From Parachlamydiales bacterium (GTDB taxonomy: Bacteria > Chlamydiota > Chlamydiia > Chlamydiales > SM23-39), in assembly GCA_015661075.1 (NCBI GenBank), contig JACVQJ010000019.1:1-64000 (forward strand): a stretch of 64,000 nucleotides of DNA. The letters are read 5' to 3'. Within the stretch, counting starts at the first letter, position 1; the number at the start of each line of letters is the position of its first letter. Under the pieces are notes generated by a model, which saw only the letters and a program-made list of their open reading frames with translations, made no database searches and had not been told where the DNA came from. Positions 18,217-27,741 of the stretch are shown piece after piece. Both the position numbers and the translations under genes were made by a program.

Positions 18217-19304
18217 TTCACCCTCCATGCAAAAAAGGACATCCGGCCGCACAATGCGCCAATCATTGCTCCAACGACGTGAGCAGTATTGGCTATGCTC
18301 AAAACAAAGGGAAGATTCGTAAAAATCTGAATGAAAAAGGATACAGTTTGCAGCACGAACATCGCCAGGACAAAAAACACTAAAAACAAAATAGTGGCGC
18401 GCGGCAGAGGATACCCTTCCCACGGAGCGATGCGCTCGCGCATCCAGATAAATCCCGCCAATCCCATCACTACGCCCGAATAACCCAAAAACAGAGGTCC
18501 GCTCATCAAATATTGCATCGTATTTGAAATAATCCCGACGGCCAATGTAAGCATAATCGTGCGAAAAAACCCTATGCGCTGCTCAATGGGCCGGCCTAAC
18601 ACCCAGAGCCAGATCATATTGAATAAAATATGCAAAAAATCGCGGTGCATGATGCAAGGCGTAAAGAGACGCCAGATCTGACCTTCGCGGATTTTGGTAA
18701 ACAGGGGCCCTTCGGCCGAAGATCCGTCTCCCGTCTTCGCTTTGATGAGCACCCAATCGTAGATCCCGCGCCAAAGGGGCGTTTGGAGAATTTTTTCGAA
18801 TTGACCGCGATCATCTTCACTCAAATCCTCTATTGTCTGGGTGGACTGAATATGATGCTCCTTGATGAACGCATTGTATTGCATAATTACTGATGGCAAA
18901 TCGAAGAGCAGCTCGCTCTGGATCGGAGTCATGACAAATCCCGGTTCCATCAAATGGTCGGGGCGCATCGATTGTTCCTGCATAAAACCCAACATATAGA
19001 CAAAAGCGCACAGCGCTAAAAAAAAACTCGTCACGGGCGCAAAAAAACTGGGACGCTTTTCTTCGATTTCAGCCTCGATCTCGATCGCAGAAATGGGAAC
19101 ATTAAAAAGAGGATCGCGAGGATTGGACTCAAATCGTTGAAGAAACTCATTAGCCTCTTCCATGCGATCTTCGTCGGAGACCCAAATCTGCCAGGAATTT
19201 TGATTGGAAAGCGGATCGACGCGGTTATCGATCCCCTGTCGGATCAAAAAGGCGCTGAACTTTTGCGCATTTTCTTCGGTTGCAATCGTTCCAATCACCC
19301 GCAT
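18213..19304 (-). CDS. rhomboid-family intramembrane serine protease
   Basis: A 363-residue membrane protease. A GlpG-like cytoplasmic N-terminal domain (about residues 1-75) precedes a first membrane helix (about 92-108), and after a soluble loop comes the six-helix rhomboid core. The catalytic dyad is S276 in GYSGVVMG and H342 in NTAHVVGA, and the conserved [11 protein letters not shown] is present in an early core helix. The loop of roughly 100 residues between helix 1 and the core is long. It overlaps rfaE2 upstream by ten bases and rnz downstream by four, in a compact minus-strand operon with lon. The substrate is unknown. Confidence 0.9.
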   Translation of the reverse strand: MRVIGTIATEENAQKFSAFLIRQGIDNRVDPLSNQNSWQIWVSDEDRMEEANEFLQRFESNPRDPLFNVPISAIEIEAEIEEKRPSFFAPVTSFFLALCAFVYMLGFMQEQSMRPDHLMEPGFVMTPIQSELLFDLPSVIMQYNAFIKEHHIQSTQTIEDLSEDDRGQFEKILQTPLWRGIYDWVLIKAKTGDGSSAEGPLFTKIREGQIWRLFTPCIMHRDFLHILFNMIWLWVLGRPIEQRIGFFRTIMLTLAVGIISNTMQYLMSGPLFLGYSGVVMGLAGFIWMRERIAPWEGYPLPRATILFLVFFVLAMFVLQTVSFFIQIFTNLPFVLSIANTAHVVGAMIGALCGRMSFFAWRVK

Positions 19305-19786
19305 TGTTTGATCTTCTCAATGATGTTGCTTGTCGAAAGCGTGGGAATCCTGTCTACGAGATGCAGACGGGCGCCGCAAGCTTTCAAAACCGGTGCTTCG
19401 ATACAATCTTCTCCATATTCTTTGCCGTTCACGTGGACATCCGGCTTGATCTTTTCCAATAGAGATCGCGGATCCGTCTCATCGAACCAGGTGACATAAT
19501 CGACGAATTCGATCGCCGCGATCATTTCCAGGCGATACTGCAAAGAGACGATCGGCCGATTCGCGCTCTTGTATTGCCGGATCGAGGAATCAGAGTTCAG
19601 CGCCACTATCAGCCGGTCGGCCTGCATGGATGCCTGATAGATAATATACAGATGACCGGCATGGAGCAAATCAAATGAGCCATTGATGGTTGCGATCGTC
19701 AGGCGCCGAGCGCGCAGGCCCAAACATTTTTCCTCAAGATGCCCGGGATCGATGAGCTTTTTGAGCAGATACGGTGGATGGGACAT
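19295..19786 (-). CDS. rfaE2: heptose-1-phosphate adenylyltransferase-like nucleotidyltransferase
   Basis: A 163-residue cytidylyltransferase-fold enzyme resembling the C-terminal half of HldE (RfaE). The nucleotide site NGSFDLLHAGH is at residues 35-45 and the later signature SDSSIRQYK and RPIVSLQYRLEM are clear. In HldE this domain activates heptose phosphate for LPS core synthesis. Here it is free-standing, as in organisms with split rfaE. The assignment to heptose rather than another sugar or glycerol is not proven. It overlaps the 3' end of lon by 53 bases and the rhomboid start by ten. The GT9 gene at 60386 could be a partner in the same pathway. Confidence 0.85.
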   Translation of the reverse strand: MSHPPYLLKKLIDPGHLEEKCLGLRARRLTIATINGSFDLLHAGHLYIIYQASMQADRLIVALNSDSSIRQYKSANRPIVSLQYRLEMIAAIEFVDYVTWFDETDPRSLLEKIKPDVHVNGKEYGEDCIEAPVLKACGARLHLVDRIPTLSTSNIIEKIKQCG

Positions 19787-22241
19787 GTTTCATCTCGGGA
19801 AAAGCAATTTTAAAAACCTCATCGTAATATTCGACAAAGTGAACCTCGAGCCCTTTTTTCAAAAATTCAGGCAGCTCGTCGTAGTCGCGTAAATTTTCCT
19901 TCGGGAAAATCAACACGTTGAGTTTCGATCGGCGCGCCGCGATGAGCTTTTCCTTCAACCCGCCGATGGGCAGCACGCGCCCCGTGAGCGTCAGCTCGCC
20001 GGTCATGCCGAGGTTTTCCCGCACGGGTTGTTTCATTAGCAAGGACAACAGGGACGTCACCATCGTGATGCCGGCCGAAGGGCCGTCTTTCGGCGTTGCT
20101 CCTTCGGGTATATGAATGTGCACCTGCGATTTGTCAAAGAAAGGAACGCCCGGCGCATACTCGTTCGATCGGCTATGCACGTAGCTCCAGGCGATCTGCG
20201 CCGACTCCTTCATCACATCGCCGGCCTGTCCCGTCAGCTTCATTTCCACTTTTTCAGACGGGTATTCGATGGCTTCGACGTACAGCGTGGCGCCGCCGAG
20301 CGACGTCCAGGCCAGGCCAGTACATACGCCCACAGGGTTTTGCTTATAATAGCGATCCGACGTGAAGATCGGCTTGCCGAGATATTCGAACAGATTTTTT
20401 TCGGAGATCACCACCTTCGGACGCCGTTTCTTTTTGCCCTTGCCATCTTCCTGGCGGGCGATTTTAACAGCGACTTTGCGCATGATTTTTTTGATATTGT
20501 TCTCTAATGTGCGCACACCCGCTTCGCGCGCATAGCCATTGATGATCTGCGCCAAAGCGCCTTTGGTGAAATTCAAATCGCCGGCATGCAGGCCCATGTT
20601 TTTGCGGTTGCGGGGGACGAGATACTTGCGGGCGATTTCAATTTTTTCCGCCTGGATATAGCCGGACAAACGCATGATCTCCATGCGGTCTTTCAATGGC
20701 TCAGGGATCGTATCGATAATGTTGGCGGTCACGATGAACAAGACATTCGACAAATCGCATGGGACGTCAAGATAGTGGTCGAGAAAATCGCGGTTTTGTT
20801 CCGGATCGAGCACTTCGAGCAGGGCCGATGCGGGATCGCCCTGATAGCTGATCCCCATTTTGTCCACTTCGTCGAGCATAATGACCGAATTCATCGTCTG
20901 CGTATATTTGAGCGCCTGAACCAGCTTGCCGGGCATCGCGCCGATATACGTGCGCCGATGGCCCTTGATTTCAGCCTCGTCGCGCATGCCGCCGACGGAA
21001 AATCGATAAAATTTCCGGTTTAGAGCTCTCGCCACGCTTTTTCCAATGCTCGTCTTGCCCACTCCTGGCGGGCCGACGAGGCAGATGATGCTTCCCTTCA
21101 CGCCGCCGGTGAGTTTGCCGACGCCGATGAACTCGAGAATTCTCTCTTTGATATCTTTGAGGCCGTAATGATCCTGTTCGAGAATTTTTTCAGCCTTTTT
21201 TAAATCATGGGTTTCCTTGCTGTAGATGCCCCATGGAATGATCGTGAGCCAATCGAGATAGTTGCGGCAGACGCCGTATTCGGCGGATTGAACCTCGAGG
21301 GCGGACAGCTTGTCCAGCTCTTCGCGGATAACGCGCATCACCGGATCGGGAACGGTCCTCTTCTTGAGGCGCTCTTCGAATTTTTCGGCGTCGACAGTCT
21401 TGTCGTCCTTTTCCATCCCCAGCTCTTTCTTGATCGCCTTGAGCTGCTCGCGCAGGAAAAATTCCCTTTGCGTCTTGGAAATCGTCGCCTCGATCCGCTG
21501 ATTGATCGTGCTCTGCAATTTGCTGATGTCGAGCTCTTTTTTCAGAAGCATCAGCGCTTTATCAATGCGGTCCTGGATATCGAACGTCTCGAGCACTTCC
21601 TGCAGCTCGTCGCGCGTTGCCGTCGTCAGAGCTACGGCGAAATCGGCGAGGCGCCCCGGCTCGGTAAAGTCGGAGTGGCCCAAAAAGATCTGCAGTTCCT
21701 CTTTAAACAACGGATTGAGTTTTAAAAGCTCTTTGATCGTCGTGATGATGCTGATCGAGTAAGCCTTCAATTCACGGGACAGATGCTCCAGGGATGTGTC
21801 GTCGTGATATTTGACCTGGGCGCAGAGATGCTTGTTCTTCACCGGCTTTTCAATGACGACGCGCTTTTCCATATTGAGAACGACCTGCGCGCCGCCCTGG
21901 TCGATGGGAATGATGCGCAATATCCGCGCCACGACGCCCACTTTATGCAAGTCGCCGAGTCCGATCTTGTAAATATTGACATCTTCCTGATGCGTCAGGA
22001 AAAGACCGAGGCACTTATGGTCTGTTTTTGCCACGATTTTCAGCACTTCATAGTACGCGCCCGGCTCAATGACGACCGGCGCCGCCATGCCCGGGAAAAA
22101 GGGCCTGCGGTTCAAAGGCAGCACATAGAGCGTATCCGGATAGGTTTGGCCGGGAAGCTGCAGTTCTTTTTTGGGCAGCGCCAATTCTTCGGGAATCAGT
22201 TCGTCCGGCTGGTTTCCTGGAGGAGAAGTGTCATCATTCAT
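19734..22241 (-). CDS. lon: ATP-dependent protease Lon
   Basis: An 835-residue Lon protease that degrades misfolded and regulatory proteins. An N-terminal LonN substrate domain (about 35-235) is followed by a coiled-coil linker, then the AAA+ module with Walker A GPPGVGKTS near residue 387 and Walker B VIMLDEVD. The protease domain has catalytic Ser in PKDGPSAG near 721 and Lys in GGLKEKL near 763. The start at 22241 is the first ATG; an upstream TTG six codons away is the alternative. It is first gene of the overlapping lon-rfaE2-rhomboid-rnz set. Equivalent to CT344. Confidence 0.96.
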   Translation of the reverse strand: MNDDTSPPGNQPDELIPEELALPKKELQLPGQTYPDTLYVLPLNRRPFFPGMAAPVVIEPGAYYEVLKIVAKTDHKCLGLFLTHQEDVNIYKIGLGDLHKVGVVARILRIIPIDQGGAQVVLNMEKRVVIEKPVKNKHLCAQVKYHDDTSLEHLSRELKAYSISIITTIKELLKLNPLFKEELQIFLGHSDFTEPGRLADFAVALTTATRDELQEVLETFDIQDRIDKALMLLKKELDISKLQSTINQRIEATISKTQREFFLREQLKAIKKELGMEKDDKTVDAEKFEERLKKRTVPDPVMRVIREELDKLSALEVQSAEYGVCRNYLDWLTIIPWGIYSKETHDLKKAEKILEQDHYGLKDIKERILEFIGVGKLTGGVKGSIICLVGPPGVGKTSIGKSVARALNRKFYRFSVGGMRDEAEIKGHRRTYIGAMPGKLVQALKYTQTMNSVIMLDEVDKMGISYQGDPASALLEVLDPEQNRDFLDHYLDVPCDLSNVLFIVTANIIDTIPEPLKDRMEIMRLSGYIQAEKIEIARKYLVPRNRKNMGLHAGDLNFTKGALAQIINGYAREAGVRTLENNIKKIMRKVAVKIARQEDGKGKKKRRPKVVISEKNLFEYLGKPIFTSDRYYKQNPVGVCTGLAWTSLGGATLYVEAIEYPSEKVEMKLTGQAGDVMKESAQIAWSYVHSRSNEYAPGVPFFDKSQVHIHIPEGATPKDGPSAGITMVTSLLSLLMKQPVRENLGMTGELTLTGRVLPIGGLKEKLIAARRSKLNVLIFPKENLRDYDELPEFLKKGLEVHFVEYYDEVFKIAFPEMKHVPSTVSAQKAHRSRAS

Positions 22242-22396
22242 GATTTTATCTGGGCCCAATTCATCAAAAACAGGCCCCCTTTATGTTAAAATACGGGAAC
22301 GCGTCAACCATGTCCCGCCCCCAATTCAGGTATTAAATCGGCGCAGGCTCAAAAAGCAAGCAAGATTATCATTCTTTCCATAAAGGCGCAATCCAG

Positions 22397-22518
22397 TGAA
22401 CGCACTTCTTACCTAGAGTCCCACCCCTTCATGGGTGGGTCTAGACAAGATATTTTATTCGTGCGGTAAGCGGCTTTAGCCGCACCGCAACATTAAGCGA
22501 AGGAGGAGATTCTTCAAT
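22397..22518 (-). repeat. family A repeat, copy 2
   Basis: Reverse-oriented copy between lon and tsaB, with the AACGCACTTCTT end, the CTAGAGTCCCACCCC third hairpin, the ATAAAATA-type spacer and the GCGGCTTTAGCCGC hairpin. It lies only 220 bp from another copy in the opposite orientation inside tsaB. The rest of the lon-tsaB gap (22242-22612) holds no gene, only a possible lon promoter region with TTGACG on the minus strand at 22302-22307. Confidence 0.88.
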
Positions 22519-22612
22519 TTTTATCTTGTCTGTCCTGTCGACGTTTTCGTCGATCCTGTTCATCCTGTTTTCTCTTCTGAAAAAAAGGCCATCTCCCCGA
22601 TAATAGACGGCC

Positions 22613-23340
22613 ATGCAAGGCCTGATCCTCGATACCAGTTGCAACCGCTCCTACATCCTGCTCGCCCAAGATGGGCAGGTATTGGCCTATTTGCCGATGA
22701 ACGGCGGCGAAAATCTTTCCAAAAATCTCGGCCTTGAAATTGAAGAACTCCTCCTTGAAAGGAGGAGTCTCTTTGCTCCGCTTAAGGAGGCGGTGCGGCT
22801 AAAGCCGCATACCGCATCTCATAAAATAGCTTGCCTAGACCCACCCCTAAAGGGGCGGGATTGCGGCAAGCAGTGCGTTCACCATCGTTTCGAGCGGATT
22901 TTGTGGCCGTGGGAACGGGGCCGGGATCATACACCGGCATCCGCGTCGGCGCTGCGATGGCCAAATCCTTGGCTTTTGGCTGGGGCGTTCCCATCATGGG
23001 ATTTTGCAGCCTGATGGCGTTGGCTCCGCCTCAGATCGGGCCATTTGCCATTCTTACCGATGCCCGCTCCTGCGGATTCTATTGCCTGGAGGGCTCGCGC
23101 AGTGAACAGGGCCTGCGGTTTGCTTCGCCCCGGCTGATCGCCTCGCTCACTGAGCTGGACCCGGGCCGACAAATTTACTCTCCGCATCCCGCCCAGATTG
23201 AAAAACGAATTGAGGCTCAAGAAGTCTATCCCGACCCTGTCTGGCTGGCCGATCATTGCTGCTGCAAGGCCGCGAAAATGGGCCAAAGCCCCCTCATCCA
23301 TCTCCCCCTAAATTACCTGACATCACCTGCTGTTCTTTAG
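22613..23340 (+). pseudogene. tsaB: TsaB (tRNA t6A modification), broken by a repeat element
   Basis: TsaB is the partner of TsaD in making t6A37 on ANN-decoding tRNAs. The N-terminal part (MQGLILDTSCNRSYILLAQ, about 42 residues) reads from 22613. The C-terminal part with the hallmark VGTGPGSYTGIRVG reads from about 22882 in another frame up to 23340. Between them lies a 143-bp family A repeat. Removing 22739-22881 rejoins the frames exactly, but about 10-15 residues usual for the family would still be missing before the GTGPGS loop. The only start for the second part is a TTG inside the repeat. The position equals CT343. Either the gene is dead and another protein substitutes, or the sequence is wrong here. 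Confidence 0.85.
22739..22881 (+). repeat. family A repeat, copy 3, inside tsaB
   Basis: Complete forward copy running from TTGAAGAACTCCTCCTT to AGTGCGTTCA with all three hairpins. Its third stem is partly changed (GGGCGGGATTGCGGCAAGC). It interrupts tsaB and shifts the frame by its length of 143 bp. Confidence 0.9.
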
Positions 23341-23450
23341 AACTTCCATAAAACAGCCATTTTGATTACCTATCATTTATTTTTTAATTGTTAATAACAT
23401 CAGGTCCGCAGTAAACTTTACCCACCAAAACCTGAAAAAAGGAAATTACA

Positions 23451-25847
23451 ATGGCGATATTTGCATACCTACCACCAATCTTACAATCATCTGCAATATG
23501 GGCTGTGAAATCTCTTTTGGGTAGAGATCATGTAGGAGATGCCATTAGGGCTGGGGAACGTGTTGCGAATAGGGGCGTAGCCTCCGGGGTTCAATTAGGT
23601 AATAACGTCATTCATCAGGTGGGTTATCAATACGATCAAACCCTTCAAAGAATTGATGCAACGGGACAAGCGATTATAACGCGGACAGACGAAACAGGCC
23701 GCCTCTTAAAGGACATGGCAATCATCGTCATATGTACGGCCGTAGTCGTCCATGGAGCGTTGGCGAGTAATGAAGGATATTTTTTAACTTGCTGCCAGAC
23801 AGCTCTTAGAATTTTAGCTTCCGCCGTTGCAGGACAAGCATTATTGAGACTAAATAATAACAGAAAGCCTCCATTTGAGCGCGCTACATTGAACGGTACG
23901 AATCGTGAAAGACTTTCATTTTCCATTAAAGACATCGCATATTCAGAAGAAAACTTTTTACAAGCGGCTCAAAACGGAAATCTCGACCTGATAAAAAAAT
24001 TCCTAAAAGAAGGAGCTTCTTTACAGCTGACAGACTCTCAAAAACGAACGGCGATGCACTACGCAGCTTTGACCGGTCAAGATAAGCTGATTTTGTTTCT
24101 CCAGAAACAAGGGGTCAATTTAGAAAGTGTTGACGCAAACGGAAGATCTCCACTCCATTATCTTGCTTATGGAGCGAACCAAGCGATCGAAGCCTCTGAC
24201 ACAAAGACCGTAGAAAGATACATGCGGTGTATTGAATGGCTATGGTATTGGGGTTGTTCTTTTGATAAAACCGATTCGCAGAAAAATTTTGCCGATGATT
24301 ACTTTCCCACAAGTATGGCATCTGATTCTGCCGTTAAAGAGGAAAAGAAAAGATTTATAGCCAAAATCGAAACGTTAAGAAAGACGAAAAATCGATTTGA
24401 AATTGAACCCAACTATTTGTTTTACCCCCCTGAAAACCTGGTTTTTGAAGGCGGGGGCGCTAAAGGGATTGCATACGTTGGAGCGATCGAGTCTTTAGAA
24501 AATAACGGCCTCTTAAAAAATTTGCAACGCGTTGCAGGAACTTCAGCCGGTGCGATTGTATCGCTGTTATTGGCGTTAGGATATTCCTCCAGTGAATTAA
24601 GAACAGCGATGCAAAGCGCTGATTTTAAAACATTTTTAGATCATGGCTTTGAAAATGAAATCGATGCTATCAATGGCCTTTCTCAAGTTGTGACCAATGG
24701 CAAAAATGCAACGCTAGCTCAATTTGGCTCTGCAATAAAAGGTGCGATTCAACTCATTGGCGCAAGTCGGGGAGAAGCGCAAGGCTCCGTTGTCCAGCAA
24801 TGTGTCGATCGTTTGCAGGAAATGTATATAAAAGGCGGAGTGTGCAAAGGGAAAATCATTTTAGAGTGGCTGGAAGCGCTGGTTGAGGAAAAGACAAAAG
24901 ATAAATATTTTACGTTTGGCGATCTGAAACGCGCCATTTTGGATGGTGCGAGCTACAAGCATCTCGTTATTTACGCTACGCAAGTCGAAGGAGAAACAGA
25001 ACTGGTTTGTATTTCTACAGAAGATTCGAAATGGGATAACGTGCCCCTCGCCGATGCCATTCGAGCTTCGATGTCGATTCCTTTTGTCTTTGAGCCCTAT
25101 ACATTGCGTGAAAAAAGAATGCCGTTGGAACCACCAACTGAAGCGCCTCAATTGGGCCGATTTGTAGACGGCGGGATGATTAAAAACCTTCCTTTTGACG
25201 CTTTTGATGCGACCAATTATTTATCGACAAACCCTGAAGCGAAAGAGCCTTGCTGCAATCGTCAAACGCTCGCTTTTCATTTGAGTGCTCCTAAAAAACA
25301 GACGGGTCTTGCAGCTTCAAAACCAAAAAAACTTGATTTTAGCGACATATTGATTCAAGTGGCATCTGTCTACTTCAACAGCGAAGTGCTTGGAAGAGAT
25401 TCGAATCGAGTGGAGCGATATCTGAAAGAACGGATCATCAATATTAATACTTTGGGCATTGGAACGCTGGATTTTTCGATCAGCTCTCAAAATCAAGAAC
25501 GCCTGATTCAGGCCGCATGGCTAAGCAATCAACGGTTCCTTGAAGAACAAGAAAAAATTCAATTAGATCACCCGCTGGTAGATCCTTATCAGATTCTAGG
25601 TATTTTCAAAATATCTCAAATCAAACATAGGCTATGCAAGGTTGAGAAATTCTCATCACCTGAAGCTCTGGATGATGAAAAAAATAGCGATTTAGTCTCC
25701 TCGGAGACACGAGCTGAATCGGACAAGGTAGCTTTGTCTGATCCGGAAGAAACCATGAACGCGAATGGAAACGATAATAGTAGCGACGTAGATGAGAACT
25801 TAGTTTTTACTGAAGAAAGAAGATCCGCGCAAGCAGCGAGAAAATGA
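23451..25847 (+). CDS. ankyrin-patatin protein, candidate secreted phospholipase
   Basis: A 798-residue protein combining several modules. Two hydrophobic stretches lie at residues 88-105 and 115-133. Ankyrin-type repeats occupy about 163-260 (AMHYAALTGQ and SPLHYLAYG). A patatin domain from about 327 carries the oxyanion motif GGGAKG at 334-339, nucleophile S365 in GTSAG and D573 in DGG, so the Ser-Asp dyad is complete. The C-terminal 70 residues are acidic, Ser-rich and probably disordered. Patatin enzymes are phospholipases A; bacterial examples such as ExoU and VipD are injected toxins, so a secreted effector acting on host membranes is the best guess. The gene lies with two unknown AT-rich genes between tsaB and rpsU, which are adjacent in Chlamydia. 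Confidence 0.88.
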   Translation: MAIFAYLPPILQSSAIWAVKSLLGRDHVGDAIRAGERVANRGVASGVQLGNNVIHQVGYQYDQTLQRIDATGQAIITRTDETGRLLKDMAIIVICTAVVVHGALASNEGYFLTCCQTALRILASAVAGQALLRLNNNRKPPFERATLNGTNRERLSFSIKDIAYSEENFLQAAQNGNLDLIKKFLKEGASLQLTDSQKRTAMHYAALTGQDKLILFLQKQGVNLESVDANGRSPLHYLAYGANQAIEASDTKTVERYMRCIEWLWYWGCSFDKTDSQKNFADDYFPTSMASDSAVKEEKKRFIAKIETLRKTKNRFEIEPNYLFYPPENLVFEGGGAKGIAYVGAIESLENNGLLKNLQRVAGTSAGAIVSLLLALGYSSSELRTAMQSADFKTFLDHGFENEIDAINGLSQVVTNGKNATLAQFGSAIKGAIQLIGASRGEAQGSVVQQCVDRLQEMYIKGGVCKGKIILEWLEALVEEKTKDKYFTFGDLKRAILDGASYKHLVIYATQVEGETELVCISTEDSKWDNVPLADAIRASMSIPFVFEPYTLREKRMPLEPPTEAPQLGRFVDGGMIKNLPFDAFDATNYLSTNPEAKEPCCNRQTLAFHLSAPKKQTGLAASKPKKLDFSDILIQVASVYFNSEVLGRDSNRVERYLKERIININTLGIGTLDFSISSQNQERLIQAAWLSNQRFLEEQEKIQLDHPLVDPYQILGIFKISQIKHRLCKVEKFSSPEALDDEKNSDLVSSETRAESDKVALSDPEETMNANGNDNSSDVDENLVFTEERRSAQAARK

Positions 25848-25910
25848 TAAGTTCTATAAATTATTATAAATTGAAACAAAAACCACCACATTAAAGAAAG
25901 GAATACTTTT

Positions 25911-27683
25911 ATGCCAACAACTGTTAATGAAAATTTACCAACCATTTCATGGAAGACTAGCGGTTTTGATGCGAGTGGCGTTTTGAAAGAGTATGAAATA
26001 CGATCTCGCACCAATGGTCAATTTCAATTCATTGAAGGCGAAACGCTTCTTAACACTTCTAAGTTTGCAATTCCAGTAAATTATTTCAGATCAGGTCCCA
26101 GCCTCATTTCTACAATTGAACAATTTGGACACTGTTTCCAGAGATGGACCAACATCCAAATGCCTCGCGAAAAAGGTGTACACCTATATGATTTGAGAAT
26201 GTTTGTAACGAATGAAGTGTTAGACGGTTATCAAAACACCTATTGCGTTCTTGCAGATGCAACCGACAAAAAAGTTGAAGTCTATCCAGAAAAGTTGACT
26301 CTAGAAAAAAAAATGCATCGATTAAATTTTCAAATGCCAGACGTAGCAAAATGTTTTTTCGGAAAACTGTTCCATCCAAATACACCTACGCCGAGAACTC
26401 TTGGATGGGAAGAGTATCCAGAACAATCGTACAATTGGCAAAGAGATGATGAAAAAAGTGAAATTGGGATTGTTCGAAAATATTTGAGGGACGGCTCAAT
26501 TTTATACAAAGATAGCGTTGCTTTATCCGCGAGGAGCTGTCTTTATTTAGATACTAATGAAATGGCCAGAACTAACAATGGGGAACCTTGTTGGGCAATA
26601 GCTCAAATTATTAAAAGAACCATTAGAGAAAACACGAAGATCATTGGGTATATCATAGATAGAGAAGGATTAGGAGCACATTTCTCAGACCCCTATGATG
26701 TTTCTAGAGCGACCAGAGATAGAATAGCTGCAGGAAATACTAATAATCCATTTACAATATTAGAAGGAATGCATGGCCCCATAGACATCCCACCAAGAAT
26801 TATAGGCGGCGATACTGAAGTGAGAAATTTCTTAAAAGTACAAGAGAAAACGAACCTATTCTCATTTATGCCACTTGACCAAGATGGACATCCTGTTGAT
26901 TTATCTAGAATCAGCGATTATGATATCGCCCAACATATGAAGAATATTTCTCTTAAATTCAACGGTCCGAATGGCATAGTTATGGCGGCGTATAAAGATG
27001 GTGATGTGACCGTTTCAAGAAAAACGGATAAGTTTAATGGGCTTTATTTCCCAACTGTTACAATGAAATTGCACTTATCGATTTCTGATAAAATAATACA
27101 ATCCGTAAAGGCTTGTATGCGCGCTCAGACTGACGAAATACCCCTCTCTGAGGAGGAAAGCGCTACTCTTGTAGATGCTTTCCGCTCAAGAAACCGAGCC
27201 TTTCTCTCACAGGAATTGGATATGAGAGCGTGGAGTGAAGAAAATAGACTTTCAACGATGCAAAAAAGTCAACTTTCGGCTAATGAAATACAAATTCTCT
27301 TAGATGCTAAACTTGCAAAAGATCAAAAAGCGAAACTCACCAGAATAGAAGAAGTCATACTTTATGCAAATGATATTTACACAGGTCCGATTCAACAAGC
27401 TATTCTAGACCCGACAAATTGTACTGAAGATGAAAAAATGATGGCTTGGCAGCAATTAAATATGGCTGCAGCACGTGGATCTGATGCAACTTTTAAAATA
27501 ACTGTCAACAAAGAGTTTGGAGAAGTTGTAACAGATAATAGCATTCATATTGGATTCCGAATTAGAAATCAGCTTTGCCCGAGCCAGCCAGCAGATAGAC
27601 ACTCTCCAAATTTGGAATTAGGATCAGCAGATAGGCTCTCTCCAGATTTGGAATTAGCCTTCCCCGAGCCAGCCAGCAGATAG
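25911..27683 (+). CDS. unknown protein, effector candidate
   Basis: A 590-residue protein with no recognised domain, signal peptide or membrane segment. It is AT-rich and starts at an ATG with AGGAA ten bases upstream, 63 bases after the patatin gene. The middle part is rich in charged and Asn residues with likely mixed alpha/beta structure. The last 35 residues are low-complexity and come from a DNA tandem repeat (27579-27705), with the stop inside the third unit. Position and composition suggest it was acquired together with the patatin gene, perhaps as part of one secreted set. No function can be stated. Confidence 0.75.
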   Translation: MPTTVNENLPTISWKTSGFDASGVLKEYEIRSRTNGQFQFIEGETLLNTSKFAIPVNYFRSGPSLISTIEQFGHCFQRWTNIQMPREKGVHLYDLRMFVTNEVLDGYQNTYCVLADATDKKVEVYPEKLTLEKKMHRLNFQMPDVAKCFFGKLFHPNTPTPRTLGWEEYPEQSYNWQRDDEKSEIGIVRKYLRDGSILYKDSVALSARSCLYLDTNEMARTNNGEPCWAIAQIIKRTIRENTKIIGYIIDREGLGAHFSDPYDVSRATRDRIAAGNTNNPFTILEGMHGPIDIPPRIIGGDTEVRNFLKVQEKTNLFSFMPLDQDGHPVDLSRISDYDIAQHMKNISLKFNGPNGIVMAAYKDGDVTVSRKTDKFNGLYFPTVTMKLHLSISDKIIQSVKACMRAQTDEIPLSEEESATLVDAFRSRNRAFLSQELDMRAWSEENRLSTMQKSQLSANEIQILLDAKLAKDQKAKLTRIEEVILYANDIYTGPIQQAILDPTNCTEDEKMMAWQQLNMAAARGSDATFKITVNKEFGEVVTDNSIHIGFRIRNQLCPSQPADRHSPNLELGSADRLSPDLELAFPEPASR

Positions 27684-27705
27684 GCTCCCTCCAGATTTGG
27701 AATTA
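27579..27705 (+). repeat. tandem repeat at gene 3' end
   Basis: Three units of 42, 36 and 49 bp all end in CCAGATTTGGAATTA or CCAAATTTGGAATTA and share a CAGCAGATAG core. Units 1 and 3 also share CCGAGCCAGCCAGCAGATAG. The reading frame passes through units 1 and 2 and stops in unit 3. The last 22 bases are noncoding. Confidence 0.85.
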
Positions 27706-27741
27706 CAATAAATTAGTTTTCAAAAAACAAAAAAGGTGACT

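Noticed and set aside
22831-23340. Second tsaB part as an independent gene
   Set aside because: Its only start is a TTG inside the repeat, without ribosome site, and it lacks the N-terminal actin-like strand region; it is treated as part of the broken gene.
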